From Ambrosia x helenae (taxonomy: Eukaryota > Streptophyta > Magnoliopsida > Asterales > Asteraceae), in assembly GCA_030844895.1 (NCBI GenBank), contig JAUTDX010007496.1, positions 22,801 to 86,800 on the forward strand: a stretch of DNA of 64,000 nucleotides. The letters are read 5' to 3'. The notes beneath the pieces are model-generated. The model saw only the letters and a program-made list of their open reading frames with translations, was not told where the DNA came from and ran no database searches. Shown here piece after piece: positions 23,690 to 36,450 of the stretch (position 1 is its first letter; each line of letters opens with the position of its first letter). The translations under genes were made by a program, and so were the position numbers.

Positions 23690-24856
23690 AGTTCAAGAAA
23701 TTTTAATAGATTGATTTTGGATTAATATGGTATGGACTATGATTTAATATATTTGCTTTGTTATTTTATGATTATTTGTTTATGGATCTTGTTATCTTTG
23801 ATTTTATGTTAACCTAACAACGCTTCAAGGGTACTAGATATACTACAAGCATGTTAAATTCTAAATCATGAATATATTATTATTGCTTGTTTTGGTTTCC
23901 ATTTGGGTAATATACTATATATGAAGGAATTCAATTATTTGTTACTTGTGTTTAGTGTGATTCACTATTTGACATATATCTAATCATAAAGTGCTTAAAT
24001 ATACCAAATAGAATATAAGTAAGAGCACTCACAATGGTTTTTCCATCTCGATCTATCTATATAATGGTTTTTTTTTTTTTTTTTGTATGATATCTATCTA
24101 TATAATTTAATTAGCTTGAAAGACATCTTTAAAATATAGTTTTTATCATTTTTATATCTTTGTTCCACTCACAAACATTTATAAAATGCATACATAGAAT
24201 GAATATTTAGAGGGTGTTTGGGATATATTGATTTTTCAAAACAGCTTATGCGTTTTAAAAAAGCAGGAGTAGTGCTGCTTTTAGATTATTAATGGGTTTT
24301 GGTAGCCTAAAAATTCATTTCAAAACTCAACCCCCAACACTAAAAACTGATTATTTGCGTTTTCAAACATTTAGAGATTACTACATAATTTATATAGTTT
24401 TTTCTCTATTATAGAGAATGCGATGTAGCTAGTTTATTTTTTTTTTCACATACATATTTTCTCAAGGATGCAGACAGAGACTCCAATAATGCGAGCCCTG
24501 CATAAGTCCACAACTATTTAATCAATTCCAAACATGTTTATTCAAAACCGTTTTTTTTCTTTCAAAAATCAAGCTTAGTTTTGTTTTATTTTTTAAAGAT
24601 ACGGTGAATTATTTGCAACAGATCATTAAGGAAATGTATCTTTGTCTTCGAGGATCAGAAGTGGAAATTATTGACTCAGTGGCAGCAACTTGTTGTAGTG
24701 GTACATTACTGGCATGCATTTCATTATTCTGTAACAGCAGTATTAAGACTTATCGGACTTGGATTAATTAGTTACATAATAACATGAAACTTGAGCAGCA
24801 TCTGTCTTTATTTTATTTTTATTTTTTTCTGGAGTTTCTTGTTGTCACTGTATAAG
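23690..24856. other. Downstream of the ALOG gene, intergenic
   Basis: This AT-rich stretch holds the 3' untranslated region followed by non-coding DNA. A poly-T run lies near 24066-24084. No gene is seen. Confidence 0.5.
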
Positions 24857-26109
24857 GAGTTTTTTCCCATATTGGTGTTGTGGGAAAAAGTATTTACCAA
24901 ATTGGTGTTGCTTCAAAAATATTTACCAAAGTAGTGTTATCTCATTTTGTTAGTTTCTCACTCTTAATCTTATTGGATAACATCACTTAATTAAATAATT
25001 ATTGACCTAATACTTTTTTTTAATATAATTTAGCATTAGAACTGTTACCTTGGTTAACGTATATGAACTTTATAGTTCATAATCGAAATTTATTATTATT
25101 ATTTCGTTCAAGATTAATTTGAAATTATTCATGTTATAATATAATACTATTTATATAAAAAATGGGAAACAGTAAATAAAAAATATATATATGCATATAC
25201 ATAAAATATAAAAAATAGAAATTATATAATTCGATTTATAATAATGGCGCTAGTTCAAAAGGCATTTTTTTTAAAGGGGCTAGTTTAAAAGGCATAACTT
25301 GAATTTAATTCAACACCAAATTCGGAATCCGGTCGTTTATTTCGCATTATTCTTTTAGTTTGTATATTACATGAATTGATAGAAACCAAAATTCGTATAT
25401 GGTTATGTACAAATATTGAGGTCTTTGTTATTTGAATCTAGTGATATTCATATTTGCACAGACTCAAATACCCCGATGTTTATACCAAATTTGATTTTAA
25501 GCAATTCATGTAAAATATAAACTAAAAGAATTTTACGAAATAAATTTATTGACATGTAACAGGAAGGAAAAGATCATAACGAGTTGGCTGAGAAAATAAA
25601 ATAGTGAGTTAGTTAGCCACAATGGTTTCTTATCCTGTCAAATTCTAAATTTGGTTTTGAATCGAATTCAACCTAGGAATTTTGAACCTGTCCCACTATT
25701 TGAAATTGAGTTATATAATTTGTGTTTTTTATAGAAACATGTATATTCTTTTAGCTTTTACATATATTATTTTTCATTTACTGTACTTCGTTGTTTTTAT
25801 AGAGTAAATGTTTAACTTAAATAATTACAAATTAATCGTTACACATTAAAAAAATAACTTATTTAGTAATCTTCAATTATGATCTCAGAAATTTCACGAT
25901 AATGGTTGGGGTTAATAATTTAATTTAAGTTCTTATATATTAAAAAATGATTAGGTTGATAATTATTATTTACTAAAATGAAGTCATTTAATGAGATTAG
26001 GAGAGAGAAACTAATAAAGTGAGATAAAACACTATTTTGGTAAATATTAGTACAACAACACTAGTTTGGTAAATATTTTTTCCACCAACACTACTATAGG
26101 AAAAAACTC
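24857..26109. mobile_element. Non-autonomous Mutator-like element with nested hairpin
   Basis: The ends GAGTTTTTTCCCATATTGGTG and, inverted, GAGTTTTTTCCTATAGTAGTG lie inside an exact 9-bp duplication CTGTATAAG (24848-24856 and 26110-26118). The terminal repeats run about 110-120 bases with internal TATTTACCAAA repeats. The interior holds a second inverted repeat (about 25338-25396 against 25483-25550) and no ORF of note. Confidence 0.9.
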
Positions 26110-26118
26110 CTGTATAAG

Positions 26119-26686
26119 TAGTCTTTATTTTTGTTTTAATCAAGATATCTAATCAATTAGCTTTTGAAATTAATTAAAGTTGCATGAACTTTTAAAGTTG
26201 AAATTGACAGTATTTTTTGGTCACCATTCTATTGAAATGCTTAATTACTTTCTAATATACTACTCCATTCTAAATCATGTGAATATATTATATAATAAAC
26301 GAGGACATAAAATATATTTTTATTTTTGTTAGGAAGTCCTGGTCAACATATGAATATATCTGGGTAGTTCACACAAATATATTCTAGCTAAGGGGTATAG
26401 TGAAGTATAGTGTCAACCTATAGGAAAAGTCACGGCTAATCGCTATATATATTGGTGTCGCCGCTAAAGATCTCGTACGATAAAACCTCCACCGTTAGAT
26501 CTTGACCTTAATCAAAAGCCACAAAATGCCTCAAGCACGCGTCTAGATTCAGACAAATACCAACGACAAACTTAGTGTCGTTGCTGATGCGAAATATGTC
26601 GTTGCTGATGCCACTATTTCTTGTACCTTTTTTTGGTGCACCTTTTTGTTGGGTATATGAAATCCACTTCTTAAATATAATCACAA

Positions 26687-26729
<43 letters not shown>

Positions 26730-27977
26730 TGATACACATCCTAAATATTAATTAGTATTCTTATATATCCACCTCATATAAATTGTCAATAAGTTGAAGC
26801 AAATAAATCCAGAAACTAATATTGGATGGAAGCCTCTTGGTTGATCATATGGTTGACCACAATCAACCGAGCCGAAAGCTAAACGAATTTAGAAAATCAA
26901 GCAATTGAAGGGCCACGGTTAATTGACAACTTAATTATTAGATCAACTATTGCGGGTAAATCAAACAATCTCAAGCTCAGTTTCTCAAGTCGATCACCGA
27001 CGTACGTCAACAAATGTTTGGAAATTACATCAATTTAAGGATGAGTGACATGGGACTGGCAATTTTAGTCACGAACACGAATACACAACACGAGTCTACA
27101 CGATCTTAACAGGTTCAGGTATAACCTTAACAGGTTTCGTGTCCTAAACATGTATACATGAATATACATGTTAATACATGTTTAGTACCCGTTAAGACAT
27201 ATTTACCAGGTGAAGTTTTACTTTTTTAAGGCTTAAAGGTGTCCTTTTTGGTGTCGGGTTTGGAAAACAGGTTCCTGTCTTTAAGTGTTAACATGGTATA
27301 AACATGTATTATCGTGTCTTATTGTGTTAACTTGGTAGAAACAGGTTTGTGTTCGGGTTTGGCAAAATTAAATGACACGATAAGTTAACAAACTAGAAAT
27401 GCATTTTATAACTAAACCAAATTTATATGAAATGATTTAATTTACAAGAGGTTTTTTTTATGAGGAAAATGGATTAAAACCGGAATATAATAGGGACACT
27501 AAAACACCTGTTATCAAAATCAAAAGACTCTTAGGCAAGTGAAATTTTCATGAAATAATAATCATACTACATTGAAATATTTTAGGGTGTTGCAACATAT
27601 TTTAAAGTAGAAATTCAGATAACACACTTCGACGCGAGAGTTCATAATTTGGGTAAATAGGGGTGCTCGTATCAGTTTATTTGGTTTTGATTTTTATTTT
27701 TATTTTTATTTTTATTTTAACTGTGCCAGTCTGATTTAGAAATAGTTCTAACCTAACTGAATTCAACCTATTAAACTGATTATTAATACAGGGTATATGT
27801 GATTGAATTCGGATACAGTTAGGAACTGAACTGAATAAGCGACAAATATTTAGTTTGGTTTTCTGTTTGGTTACGGATATGATTCGATTTCTTGTTACGG
27901 ATAATTTTTCACACCCGATACGTAATTCGCATTATAAAGTTTCCATTTAAAAATCATGATTAAAATGTCAGGTAAAT
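26119..27977. other. Intergenic with simple repeats and motif-rich patches
   Basis: An (AAT)n tract lies at about 26688-26728 and a (TTTTTA)n tract at about 27690-27717. About 27060-27400 is rich in ACACGA, TTAACAGGTT and AACATGTATA motifs, another motif swarm. A further swarm opens with AGGGGTGCTCG at 27659 and runs to about 27920. No gene is seen. Confidence 0.5.
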
Positions 27978-27990
27978 ACTTGGAAATGTA

Positions 27991-28212
27991 CCTAAGCCAT
28001 TATAGCCTAGTGGTATCTTGATGGTGAGATAAGACTTAGGGGCCATAAGGTCTTGGGTTCGAATCTCACAAAGGGGGTTTTCTCATAATTATGAGTTTCC
28101 TCCTGAATTAGTGACTTGGTGGTGGAATATGATCGCGTGACAACACTGGTGGCACGATGATACTCCAGTGTTCCGTGAGTGATTCCAATTTGTTGGCCGT
28201 TCAAAAAAAAAA
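27991..28212 (+). mobile_element. tRNA-derived SINE
   Basis: The element has an RNA polymerase III A box (TAGCCTAGTGGT, 28003-28014) and B box (GGTTCGAATCTC, 28056-28067), a non-tRNA body and a TTC-A(11) tail. It is flanked by the exact 13-bp duplication ACTTGGAAATGTA (27978-27990 and 28213-28225, sharing a terminal A with the tail). It has all the marks of an intact plant SINE. Confidence 0.92.
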
Positions 28213-28225
28213 ACTTGGAAATGTA

Positions 28226-29159
28226 TTTAAAATTTTGGTGCTTTTTAATTATGTGAAATTATGTTAGATAGTTTGAAAAGGGTTAGGATCAAATATGCAG
28301 TGAAAAAAATAGGAAGTCGTAGGAAGGGTATCAAACGGACTACGATTGAACTCATTCAAGCGGCATTGGAACCGTCTCATCGAATCCTACGATGTTAATT
28401 TTTAGGTCTTCGTTTTTTGGGGTTTTAGTTTATAGTTTTTAGAATATACGTTATATCATTATGTCTTTTATGTAGCATTGTGTTTTTTTTTTCTTATTTT
28501 CATCATTAACTACGTATAGTAGACTTCAGCATTGTGTTATATTTTTCGGCAATGTGTTATATTTTATAGCTCACTGTGTCATATTTAATGATTTATTGTG
28601 TTTTTTGTATCCTTCTTACCATTCTCATTTTTGTTACACTGCTTTTTGCTTTATGGATGAAAGGATTATTCACACACAAAAAAAAAGAAAAAAAAAACTT
28701 CACATGTTAATTACTAATCATCCCCTTCGGCCAGAGCCGTCTAGAAAATTTTAAAAGATGTTTATACTCTTGGCGAAATAAAAATCGGGCCTTACCCCAC
28801 AAATAAAAATTGGCCTAGTTAATTTCAACTGTGAACAAATATAAGATTAGTCGAATGTTGGGCCTATTAAAAACTAAAATTATAAAATCTAAAATCACAA
28901 TGGGCCTAGTTAAAAAAATAATATATGTATATTTAAAAAATAATAATTCAGGCCTACTTGAAAGTTGGGCTCAGAGCCGGTAACCACCTGACCCATGCTC
29001 AGGGCCGACCCTGTCTTCTGCTCACATAATTTGATCTTCATTCACAGTCGTTTGAAAGGTTGGAAGTCTCTACGTATAAAGTTTGCATCATACATAATTA
29101 CATATGGATCCAAATATTCATCAGGTGCAACTCCCTTCAAATCAGTGACCGATATGTTG
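28226..29159. other. Intergenic, no gene seen
   Basis: The sequence is AT-rich with scattered GGGCC patches (28700-29020). No coding or structural signal beyond that is convincing. Confidence 0.45.
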
Positions 29160-29640
29160 GACACCCCAAATTATGTCTTTCAACCCACTTCATAAAAAGG
29201 CCACGCAACGGTAGTATTTGCGTCTACTGTTTGGTACATATGCTGATCAAGAAAAGATGTACTTTTCAACAACAAAAGACCATCCATATACAAAATTGAA
29301 TAATGGTGATCAATGTAGAATGTTGATCTCGTCGTTTGTATCGGGAGCACCTGTGTTACCTGCGTATGCATTCCAAATATGCCACCGCTTCGAGCATCAT
29401 TGTTGGTTTTTTGTAGTCACATCTCATAAACTAACCTCGCAAACTCACCAGACACATTCTCGAGACTGTGTGTACATTCAATGCTACTAAGCATCTCTAG
29501 AAGGTGCCATCTAGTTTCATTTGTGGTGTACAAACATGTAATGTCATGTATAATCGGTCTTTGTAGAAACTTTGTACCGTATAACTTAATAATTGCATTA
29601 CAAAAATATTTAGACATTCACGATAAGCCTTAGCAGACAT
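29160..29640 (-). pseudogene. Broken PIF/Harbinger transposase
   Basis: On the - strand, frame fragments read FLQRPIIHDITCLY, ETRWHLLEMLSSIECTH, PTMMLEAVA and, after a shift, TNDEINIL followed by a stop and SPLFN. These match in order the conserved blocks of plant Harbinger (DDE_Tnp_4-like) transposases. Stops and frameshifts interrupt the gene, so it is not functional. The element's ends were not found. Confidence 0.8.
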
Positions 29641-29699
29641 AGCTAAATATTTGTATTCATCGGGAGCATGAAACTCTTTCTAGACCTCCCTCATAACCT

Positions 29700-30328
29700 T
29701 ATTGAAAGCATTCAAATTGAACATCTATAACACTCACAATATTTAAAAATAATTATATCGATAAATGAAATCTTGGTTTACACATTGTAGCATTGTCCCT
29801 TAGGTTTTCGACAAACTAATCGTTCAATAGAAATTCACAAGCCCCTTCTCTATAACGGCACACACTTTGTATTATCATTATTTTTTTTATGTGATAAATG
29901 GATAAATTTTGTAAGAAGAGTGTTTATATGTTTTTTTATGTGTTTTCTAGTTAAAACTGGGTTTACTATATAGGAGAACTTTTTTAAACGATCCAATTGT
30001 AATACAACCATTACAACCCCCCCCCTCCACTGTGGTATCCAACTGTGGTGTTTCACGGGCTCCACGACCTTTATTACTGCCCTTACTACCCTAAGAGTGT
30101 GGAGAGTTAGGAGGACCGACGTGAAAGGCACAATTCCTCCCCAAACACCGCCCCCCTTGGCATGAAAACCAACGTTGCCCAAGGGGCTCGGAGGGCTTCA
30201 CTGGCGTGCTGCTTGGGGTAGGGTTGGTGGCACTTTGTGATTGGAGAGTTAAAAAAAAATTTAAAATCAATATAACCGTTGTTGAACGATCGGATTTAAA
30301 AAAAAGTTTATTAATAATATTAAGACAA
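29700..30328. repeat. Intergenic with a GTGGAGGGGGG-type repeat
   Basis: About 29990-30245 contains CCCCCCCTCCACTGTGG and later GGCGTGCTGCTTGGGG. The first resembles, in inverse, the start of the Harbinger-type MITE at 16176. It may be a diverged relative, but terminal repeats and a TAA duplication were not confirmed. Confidence 0.4.
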
Positions 30329-31541
30329 AATTACAGTTTGTGTTCTTTATGTATAACCAAAATTATGAAACGTGTCCTTTAAAATAAAAATTTTCATTTT
30401 ATGTTCAAATTCTTTGTTTTTCTTACAGATTATGTCCTTTTATATTAACTCAGTTAGTAAACTGTGTTAACCACAATCTAACCAAGGGCAAAATAGTCCA
30501 TTTACATGCTTTTGACTCAAAAATCCCTATCTGACCTAAATTCCAACCTCTTTAACTACCTTCTTCCTCAAAATCAATTTAGGGCTCTTCCACAACCAAC
30601 TCACCATTACCACATGCCATCACATCCACCTCAATACACCACCATGGCACTAACCTCACTATCACCTCCACCATCAACAATAACCACCTCCCACTCCCAC
30701 CACCATCCTACCCACCTCCATCGCCGTCACCTCTAAATCGAAGTTGAGCACCCACCTCCAGCACAATCACCCAACTCCACCTCAATCCCCACTCACCCAC
30801 CCCTTCTCTCTAAAACACCCTAATTGGCAAACATAATAAACCCAGATCTACCATTTTCTCATGGTCCGACAATGCCACATTAAAATCAAATGCCTCATTC
30901 AGTTTTGCAAACCCGAGCCCAATAAACGAGCTTCATCGTCCAATCCTTAATCTTGAGCACAAAATACCTAGCTAGATGAATTAAGCAAATCCCCAGAATT
31001 CGGATCAACATAACACTCCGCAAACAAATCCCTAAAATTTGGATTCTCTAACCGAATATCACACCGATTACTACACGATACCACTCGCAGCCGCACTGAC
31101 CAGATCTTGTTAGATTGAAGTCATTCCCCTCACTTGTAACCCCTGCACTTGGATCAATGTGGGATTTTCAACAATTTGTTAAACCTGAATCGGGAATGGA
31201 GTTAGGGTATGCAGTGGAGGTTACAGGTTTCGTGGTAGGAGTTAAGGTTTGTGTTCGATGGTGATGATGGAATGATGGTGGAGGTTTGGTGAAGAGGATG
31301 ATGATTTGGGGAACCTAGTGGTCAAGTAGGGCTGCAAAAAAGTGCAAGTAGGATATAAGGGGCAAAGGGGAGTGAATGGACAATTTTACCCCTCAAATTA
31401 ATAAAGTTAACTGAATAAAATAACCCAGTTAGTAAGAAATGAAATAATATGCAAGCAAAAACACAAATTGGACATAAAATGAAAAAAATATTTTAAAGGA
31501 CACATTTCATAATTTCTGTAATACATAAAGGACACAAAATA
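30329..31541. mobile_element. Long inverted-repeat element, 'GTGTCCTTTATGTAT' family
   Basis: The left arm TTTGTGTTCTTTATGTATAAC with ATGAAACGTGTCC and AACTCAGTTAGTAA is matched in inverse on the right (TACATAAAGGACACAAAA, ACATTTCATAATT, AACCCAGTTAGTAA). The arms reach about 170 bases. The interior is CCACC-rich on the left and GGTGG/GATGATGG-rich on the right, the same plan as the 7158-8663 element. The target duplication is not resolved, so the boundaries are approximate. Confidence 0.7.
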
Positions 31542-32078
31542 TAAGATCAATTAACAATTAATATTTAAATTAAAATCAGTGTAAAATATTTAAATTAAAA
31601 TCAGTGTAAAAGATAGATGTGAAAGGGTAATTCTAGTAGTAACACATGTTATGTTTTAAGAACATTTATTACATTTATAAAATAATAATATACATCATGT
31701 TCAAAGTCATGAATATCTCATAATTATAGACTACTTTTTAAATTAATCATGGATCCATTTATAGTCTTTTTCCCTGATTTCCATTGCTCTAAATTATTTA
31801 TTCTATAAAAAATTACAATGCTTTTGTTATTTTAATTATTAAAATCAGAGTTTTCAGCACTCCCAATAAATATTGTGTTTAAAAAACGTACGAATGTAAA
31901 GATTTCACGTCAACAGAATCAAAATAACTGTTTGGGAACAGTCTAATTTGTTTCCATTTACTATACCAAACTTTATGAATGTTTTGTATATAACACCAAA
32001 AGCGTTTGTCAGTACTCAGTTAACAATTTATCATTTTTCTTAAATAATATGACAAAATATAGTAAATGATCAAATCTA
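31542..32078. other. Intergenic, AT-rich
   Basis: A short tandem duplication at about 31568-31610 (AAATTAAAATCAGTGTAAAA twice) is the only structure noticed. No gene is seen. Confidence 0.5.
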
Positions 32079-32898
32079 TCTATACATATAATAAACCAAA
32101 ACCATTTTAATGACATGGCATTTAAAAGGCATTGAGATATTTTAGGAAAAAAAATTTTAAAAAAATTGGATTTTTCTCTCTTATGTTTCCTCCCATAATT
32201 TTTAAACGTTAATATCTTTTATATACGAGATTTTTTAAAGAAAAAAACTACACCAAATTAACGAGCGTTTTATTATCTTTCTAACGAGTATCATAGTGCT
32301 ACATAAAAACGGAGAAAAAAAATGACTATGTTTTTGTGGGGTTTTGTTCATACAGGAAAAAAAGCACAAAGTGTTCAGGTAAATCATTAATCATGTATAA
32401 GCAAGTCACTAATTATGTTCAAATCAGTAAATATGAATTCTATTTTCAACATGCGTTAGCATTGGAGTTATACATTGTTTTAGGTTAGATATTAATATTA
32501 GAGTTATACATTGTTTAAGGTTAGACGTTAACATTGGAGATACATTTTTAATTGTTTTAGGTTAGGTGCTACCCAAAGCTTTCTTGCATGTAACTGTAAA
32601 GCGATATCATTCATTTCATATGTAAAATTAATATGTCATATTAGATTTCTCAACCCCGGGACGCGTTAGCATTGGAGTTATACATTGTTTTAGGTTAGAT
32701 ATTAATATTAGAGTTATACGAGTACATTGTTTAAGGTTATCCGTTAACATTGGAGATACATTTTTAATTATTTTAGATTAGGTGCTACCCGAAGCTTTCC
32801 TGCATGTAACTATAAGGCGCATCATTCTATTTCATATGTAAAATTAATATGTCATATTAGATTTCTCAAGCCCGAGACGTTCCCGGGGTATAATCTAG
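32079..32898 (+). mobile_element. Non-autonomous Helitron
   Basis: The element starts TCTATACATATAATAAA after an A and ends ATAATCTAG before a T, the A^TC...CTAG^T arrangement of plant Helitrons. A hairpin-forming CCCGAGACGTTCCCGGGG lies a few bases before the 3' end. About 32453-32655 and 32660-32880 are tandem copies (GCGTTAGCATTGGAGTTATAC to ATTAGATTTCTCAA), so the 3' region is duplicated. It contains no ORF. Confidence 0.85.
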
Positions 32899-34291
32899 TA
32901 TATTAAATTACAACAATTAGTATAAAATCAAGTTTTACCGTAACTGATTTTGAAAAAAAAAGCTATCAATACCATTTGATTAATTTTAGGCAACTTAAAA
33001 CTTAAACGAACCAAGAAAATTCAAAGATTATATTATAGGGGTACATGCATATAATTCGAGTGTGACATAGACAAGCATCATGTACCCGTACCTAAATAAT
33101 CTATGTGTTAGTCCTTACCAGTAATAGAAATAATCCATTTTTTCTTACAATGCATTTTTATTTTTGGCACATATAGTCTTTTACTTGCGGTTAAAGTTAA
33201 ATTCACATGTAGATATTTCAAACATTTATGTTGTCGATACGATATATCGTTATTATATTTTAATTTGTTATAGTTGTTAGAAACATAAATTACGCAAAAA
33301 TTAGAATGATAAGAAAAAAGAGAAACTTAAAACCCACAATGAGTATTTTTTTTAACAAACTAACGGATATAACGGATACAAATGGATATGTCAAGTGCTT
33401 GATGAGTAATTTTTTGATCGATACCTAACAAGTATTGGAAATGGTTTACAATCCGTATAAGATTGGAAATACCAATACAAGCCCTAAACTCTTCTCACTG
33501 TCATATGGGTCTCGTTTGATATTTGAGTCTAGGAATGTTGTAATTGCCAGTTTATGCACATTTGAAGTTTAGTTTGATTGGAATTTCAAAATCTTGTATA
33601 AATTGGTAATGGGTTTTAGGGATCTAAAGTCTAGGATTTTTTACCCAATTAAAGAGAAATACAGATTTATGACTCTCTATTATGTGAAATACAGATCTAT
33701 AAATCAATTGGGGTTTTGCTCGGTTAAAGAGAATCATGGATCCACAAATCGGTTGGGTTTGAATTTTTTGAACTTTTTTATGTTAATTATTAGAGTATAT
33801 TACATAAAATACTCCCTTTAGTTTGTAATTGGGTAGATCATTGACACTACTTAACCAAAAATGACCCTAGTCTTAGAATCTGAATTTGTTACAAAACCAA
33901 AGTCAAAAGGCTTACACTTAAAACATTTGAAACTAAGACGTTAAAGATGTGATTTAGGCCAAACCACGTAGACCATTTGTGTAATATTAGTTCCCCCTCA
34001 TAAATGCGAAGTAGTGGGTTTAAATTACTTGCAAATACAAAATTGCAAATGCAAGGTTTGGGAATTTTAAGTGTGAAAAGTATGTTGTTCTGAAGAGAAA
34101 AAAAAAAGTACAATGCTAAGTATGGACATATTAATGGCAAATTATGGTTAGCTTCATGAAAAATCTGTTATGTTTGTACGAGTGTACTCACCTAATCGAT
34201 CGATTTTAGTGGTGGTGAAATAATTGTTATATTTATGGGACTTTTGCCTACAATACCATACACATAAATATGAAATTCTGTCATATTTTAA
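32899..34291. other. Gene-free spacer between two opposed Helitrons
   Basis: The sequence is AT-rich. The ORFs at 33594-33821 (+) and 33889-34140 (-) are repetitive or low in information and match no family that I know. Confidence 0.5.
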
Positions 34292-34931
34292 CTAGATTAT
34301 ACCCTGGGAACGTCCCGGGGTTGAAAAATCTAATATGACATATTAATTTTACATATGAAATAGAATGATGCGCTTTACAGTTACATGCATGAAAGCTTTG
34401 GGTAGCAGCTAACCTAAAACAATTAAAAATATATCTTCAATGTTAACGCCTAACCTTAAACAATGTATAACTCTAATATTAATATCTAACCTAAAACAAT
34501 GTATAACTCCAATGCTAGAAAATAGAATTCATATTTACTGATTTGAACATAATTAGTTACTTGCCTATACATGATTAATGATTTACATGAACACTTTGTG
34601 TTTTTTTTTTCCTGTTTGAACAAAACCCAACAAAAAATAGTCGTTTTTTTCTCCGTTTTTTATATATCACTATGGTACTCGTTGGAAAGATAATAAAACG
34701 CTGGTTAATTTGGTGTAATTTTTTTCTTTAAAAAATCTCGTATATAAAAGATATTAACGTTTAAAAATTATGTGAGAAAACATAAGAGAGAAAAATCTAA
34801 TTCTGTTTTTAAATTATTTTTTTCCTAAAATATCTCAATGCCACATGGGATGACACATGACACAGTTAAAGAGGAGAATGCCTCTTTAAGTGTCATGTCA
34901 TTAAAATGGCTTTGTTTATTACATGTATAGA
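34292..34931 (-). mobile_element. Non-autonomous Helitron, opposite orientation
   Basis: On the - strand it begins TCTATACATGTAATAAA (34931) and ends ATAATCTAG (34292) followed by T, with the hairpin CCCCGGGACGTTCCCAGGG just inside. The body matches the 32079 Helitron (TTATACATTGTTTTAGGTTAG, CATGTAACTGTAAAGCG), but it has only one copy of the 3' module. Confidence 0.85.
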
Positions 34932-35351
34932 TTGTGTCTTATCTAAATAATTTGATAAAATTTAATCTTATCAAATCAGGCTCCACCGTACTTATGGTCA
35001 CGTGTGCTGTCTGTAGTCTGCACCAAGGACCTATTTGGTCCTCCTAGTAATTATTTTTAGGAAATTTTACTATTTATTCTTGATTATACTAACTTTTAAA
35101 AACTAGTAAAATTTTCCCGTTAAAGCGCAGGAGGCGGACCTAGCTTTGTACTAGGGGTGGCGCCCATTCCTCCTCGTTTTTCGCAAGTAGTGGGAAAAAA
35201 TTTTTTTGTGATTTTTGTAAAACGTTACCTCTAAAACAAATTTTACGTTACCTTTAAAAATAAATTTTGCGTTACAACGTTACATCACTCGAAAAATATT
35301 TATCAAACTCGAATTAAGTAATACTAAACCCAACTAAACTAACAAAATACC
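34932..35351. other. Intergenic, no gene seen
   Basis: Nothing coding is seen. ACGTTACCTCTAAAACAAATTTTA repeats itself with small changes around 35220-35285. Confidence 0.45.
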
Positions 35352-35680
35352 TAGGGGTGTAAATGATGCACATCGAGTCGAGAGCTACTCGGGATCGGCT
35401 AGGTAAAAAGCTCGATAACGAGCTCAAACAAATTTTACATTATAATTATTTTATATATAGTATACCTACTATTTAACATTGGCGAGCTGAGCTCGAGCCG
35501 AGTTTTGGCTCATTTAAGCTTTGAAGCGAGCTCAAGCCGAGCTTTTAGCTCCTTTAAAATTGTTCTAAAATTATTTTGAGCCGAGCTCGAGCTCTTGGGT
35601 TTTACTTTCGAGCCGAGCTCAAGCTTCGTAAAAGCATGACGAGCCGAGCTCGAGCCCAATCAGGTATTTTTTTTTAAACC
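35352..35680. repeat. GAGCCGAGCTCGAGC motif swarm
   Basis: It opens with CTAGGGGTGTAAATGATGC, then GAGCTC, GAGCCGAGCTC and CTCGAGCC motifs in overlapping array. It shares the leader TAGGGGTGTAAATGA with the RHON1-intron swarm (10070-10085, inverse). It is strongly self-complementary. Confidence 0.75.
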
Positions 35681-35999
35681 AAACTAGGTGTATAAAATCA
35701 CGCGCGTTGCGCGTTTTACAATCGAGATTTAGATGAGGTGTTAATCAATCAATGAATTATACAATCGAGATTCCATTTTGGTTCTAAACGTTAAAAAAAA
35801 TAAAGAAATCTACACATAAGGTAACACATGAAATTTGTAACGAAATTACATAAGATTATGTTATTTATATTAATAGTATATAATATAATAAATTTTTTTA
35901 TTAAAATAATATGAATAAAATAATAGTATATAATATATTAATTAATAGTGTATAATATAATAAAGTTTTTGAATAAAATAATAGTATATAATATATTAA

Positions 36000-36450
36000 T
36001 TAGGGATGAGCATACAAGGCCGAATACCGATCTCGTCCCGTCCCGATCCCGATACCGTATCGAACCGATACCGAACCGAGTGGTTTCGGGATCGGTTTCG
36101 GTACCCATATTTATGGATTTTCAGTTTCAGTATTATCGGTACGGGATCGGTATGGTATCGGTATTTTAAGGTAAAATACCGATACCATACCGGTACCGTA
36201 CCGATACCGTACCGTTCGGTATCAGTATTGTCGGGATCGGTATAAAAAGTTTTTGAATAAAATAATAGCATATAATATATTAATTAGGGATGAGCATACA
36301 AGGCCGAATACTGATCCCGTCCCGTCCCGATCCCGATACCGTACCGAACCGATACCGAACCGAGTGGCTTCAGGATCGGTATCGGTACCCATATTTATGG
36401 ATTTTCAGTTTCGGTATTATCGGTATCGGTATTGTCAGAATCGGTATAAT
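36000..36450. repeat. Tandemly duplicated CCGATACCG motif swarm
   Basis: Two units begin at 36000 and 36285, each TTAGGGATGAGCATACAAGG, followed by GATCCCGATACCG, GAACCGATACCG and TATCGGTACCG in both orientations. An AT-rich spacer (AGTTTTTGAATAAAATAATAG) is also duplicated, so a unit of about 285 bases was copied. The apparent ORFs, rich in Arg, Pro and Tyr, are products of the motif and not proteins. Confidence 0.8.

Noticed and set aside
26440..26640. CACTA element with subterminal repeats
   Set aside because: The CACTATTTCTTGTA motif exists, but I could not find a proper partner end or a 3-bp duplication.
28003..28067. A possible functional tRNA gene
   Set aside because: A and B boxes are present, but the sequence continues into a SINE body, a poly-A tail and target duplications; the cloverleaf is not maintained.
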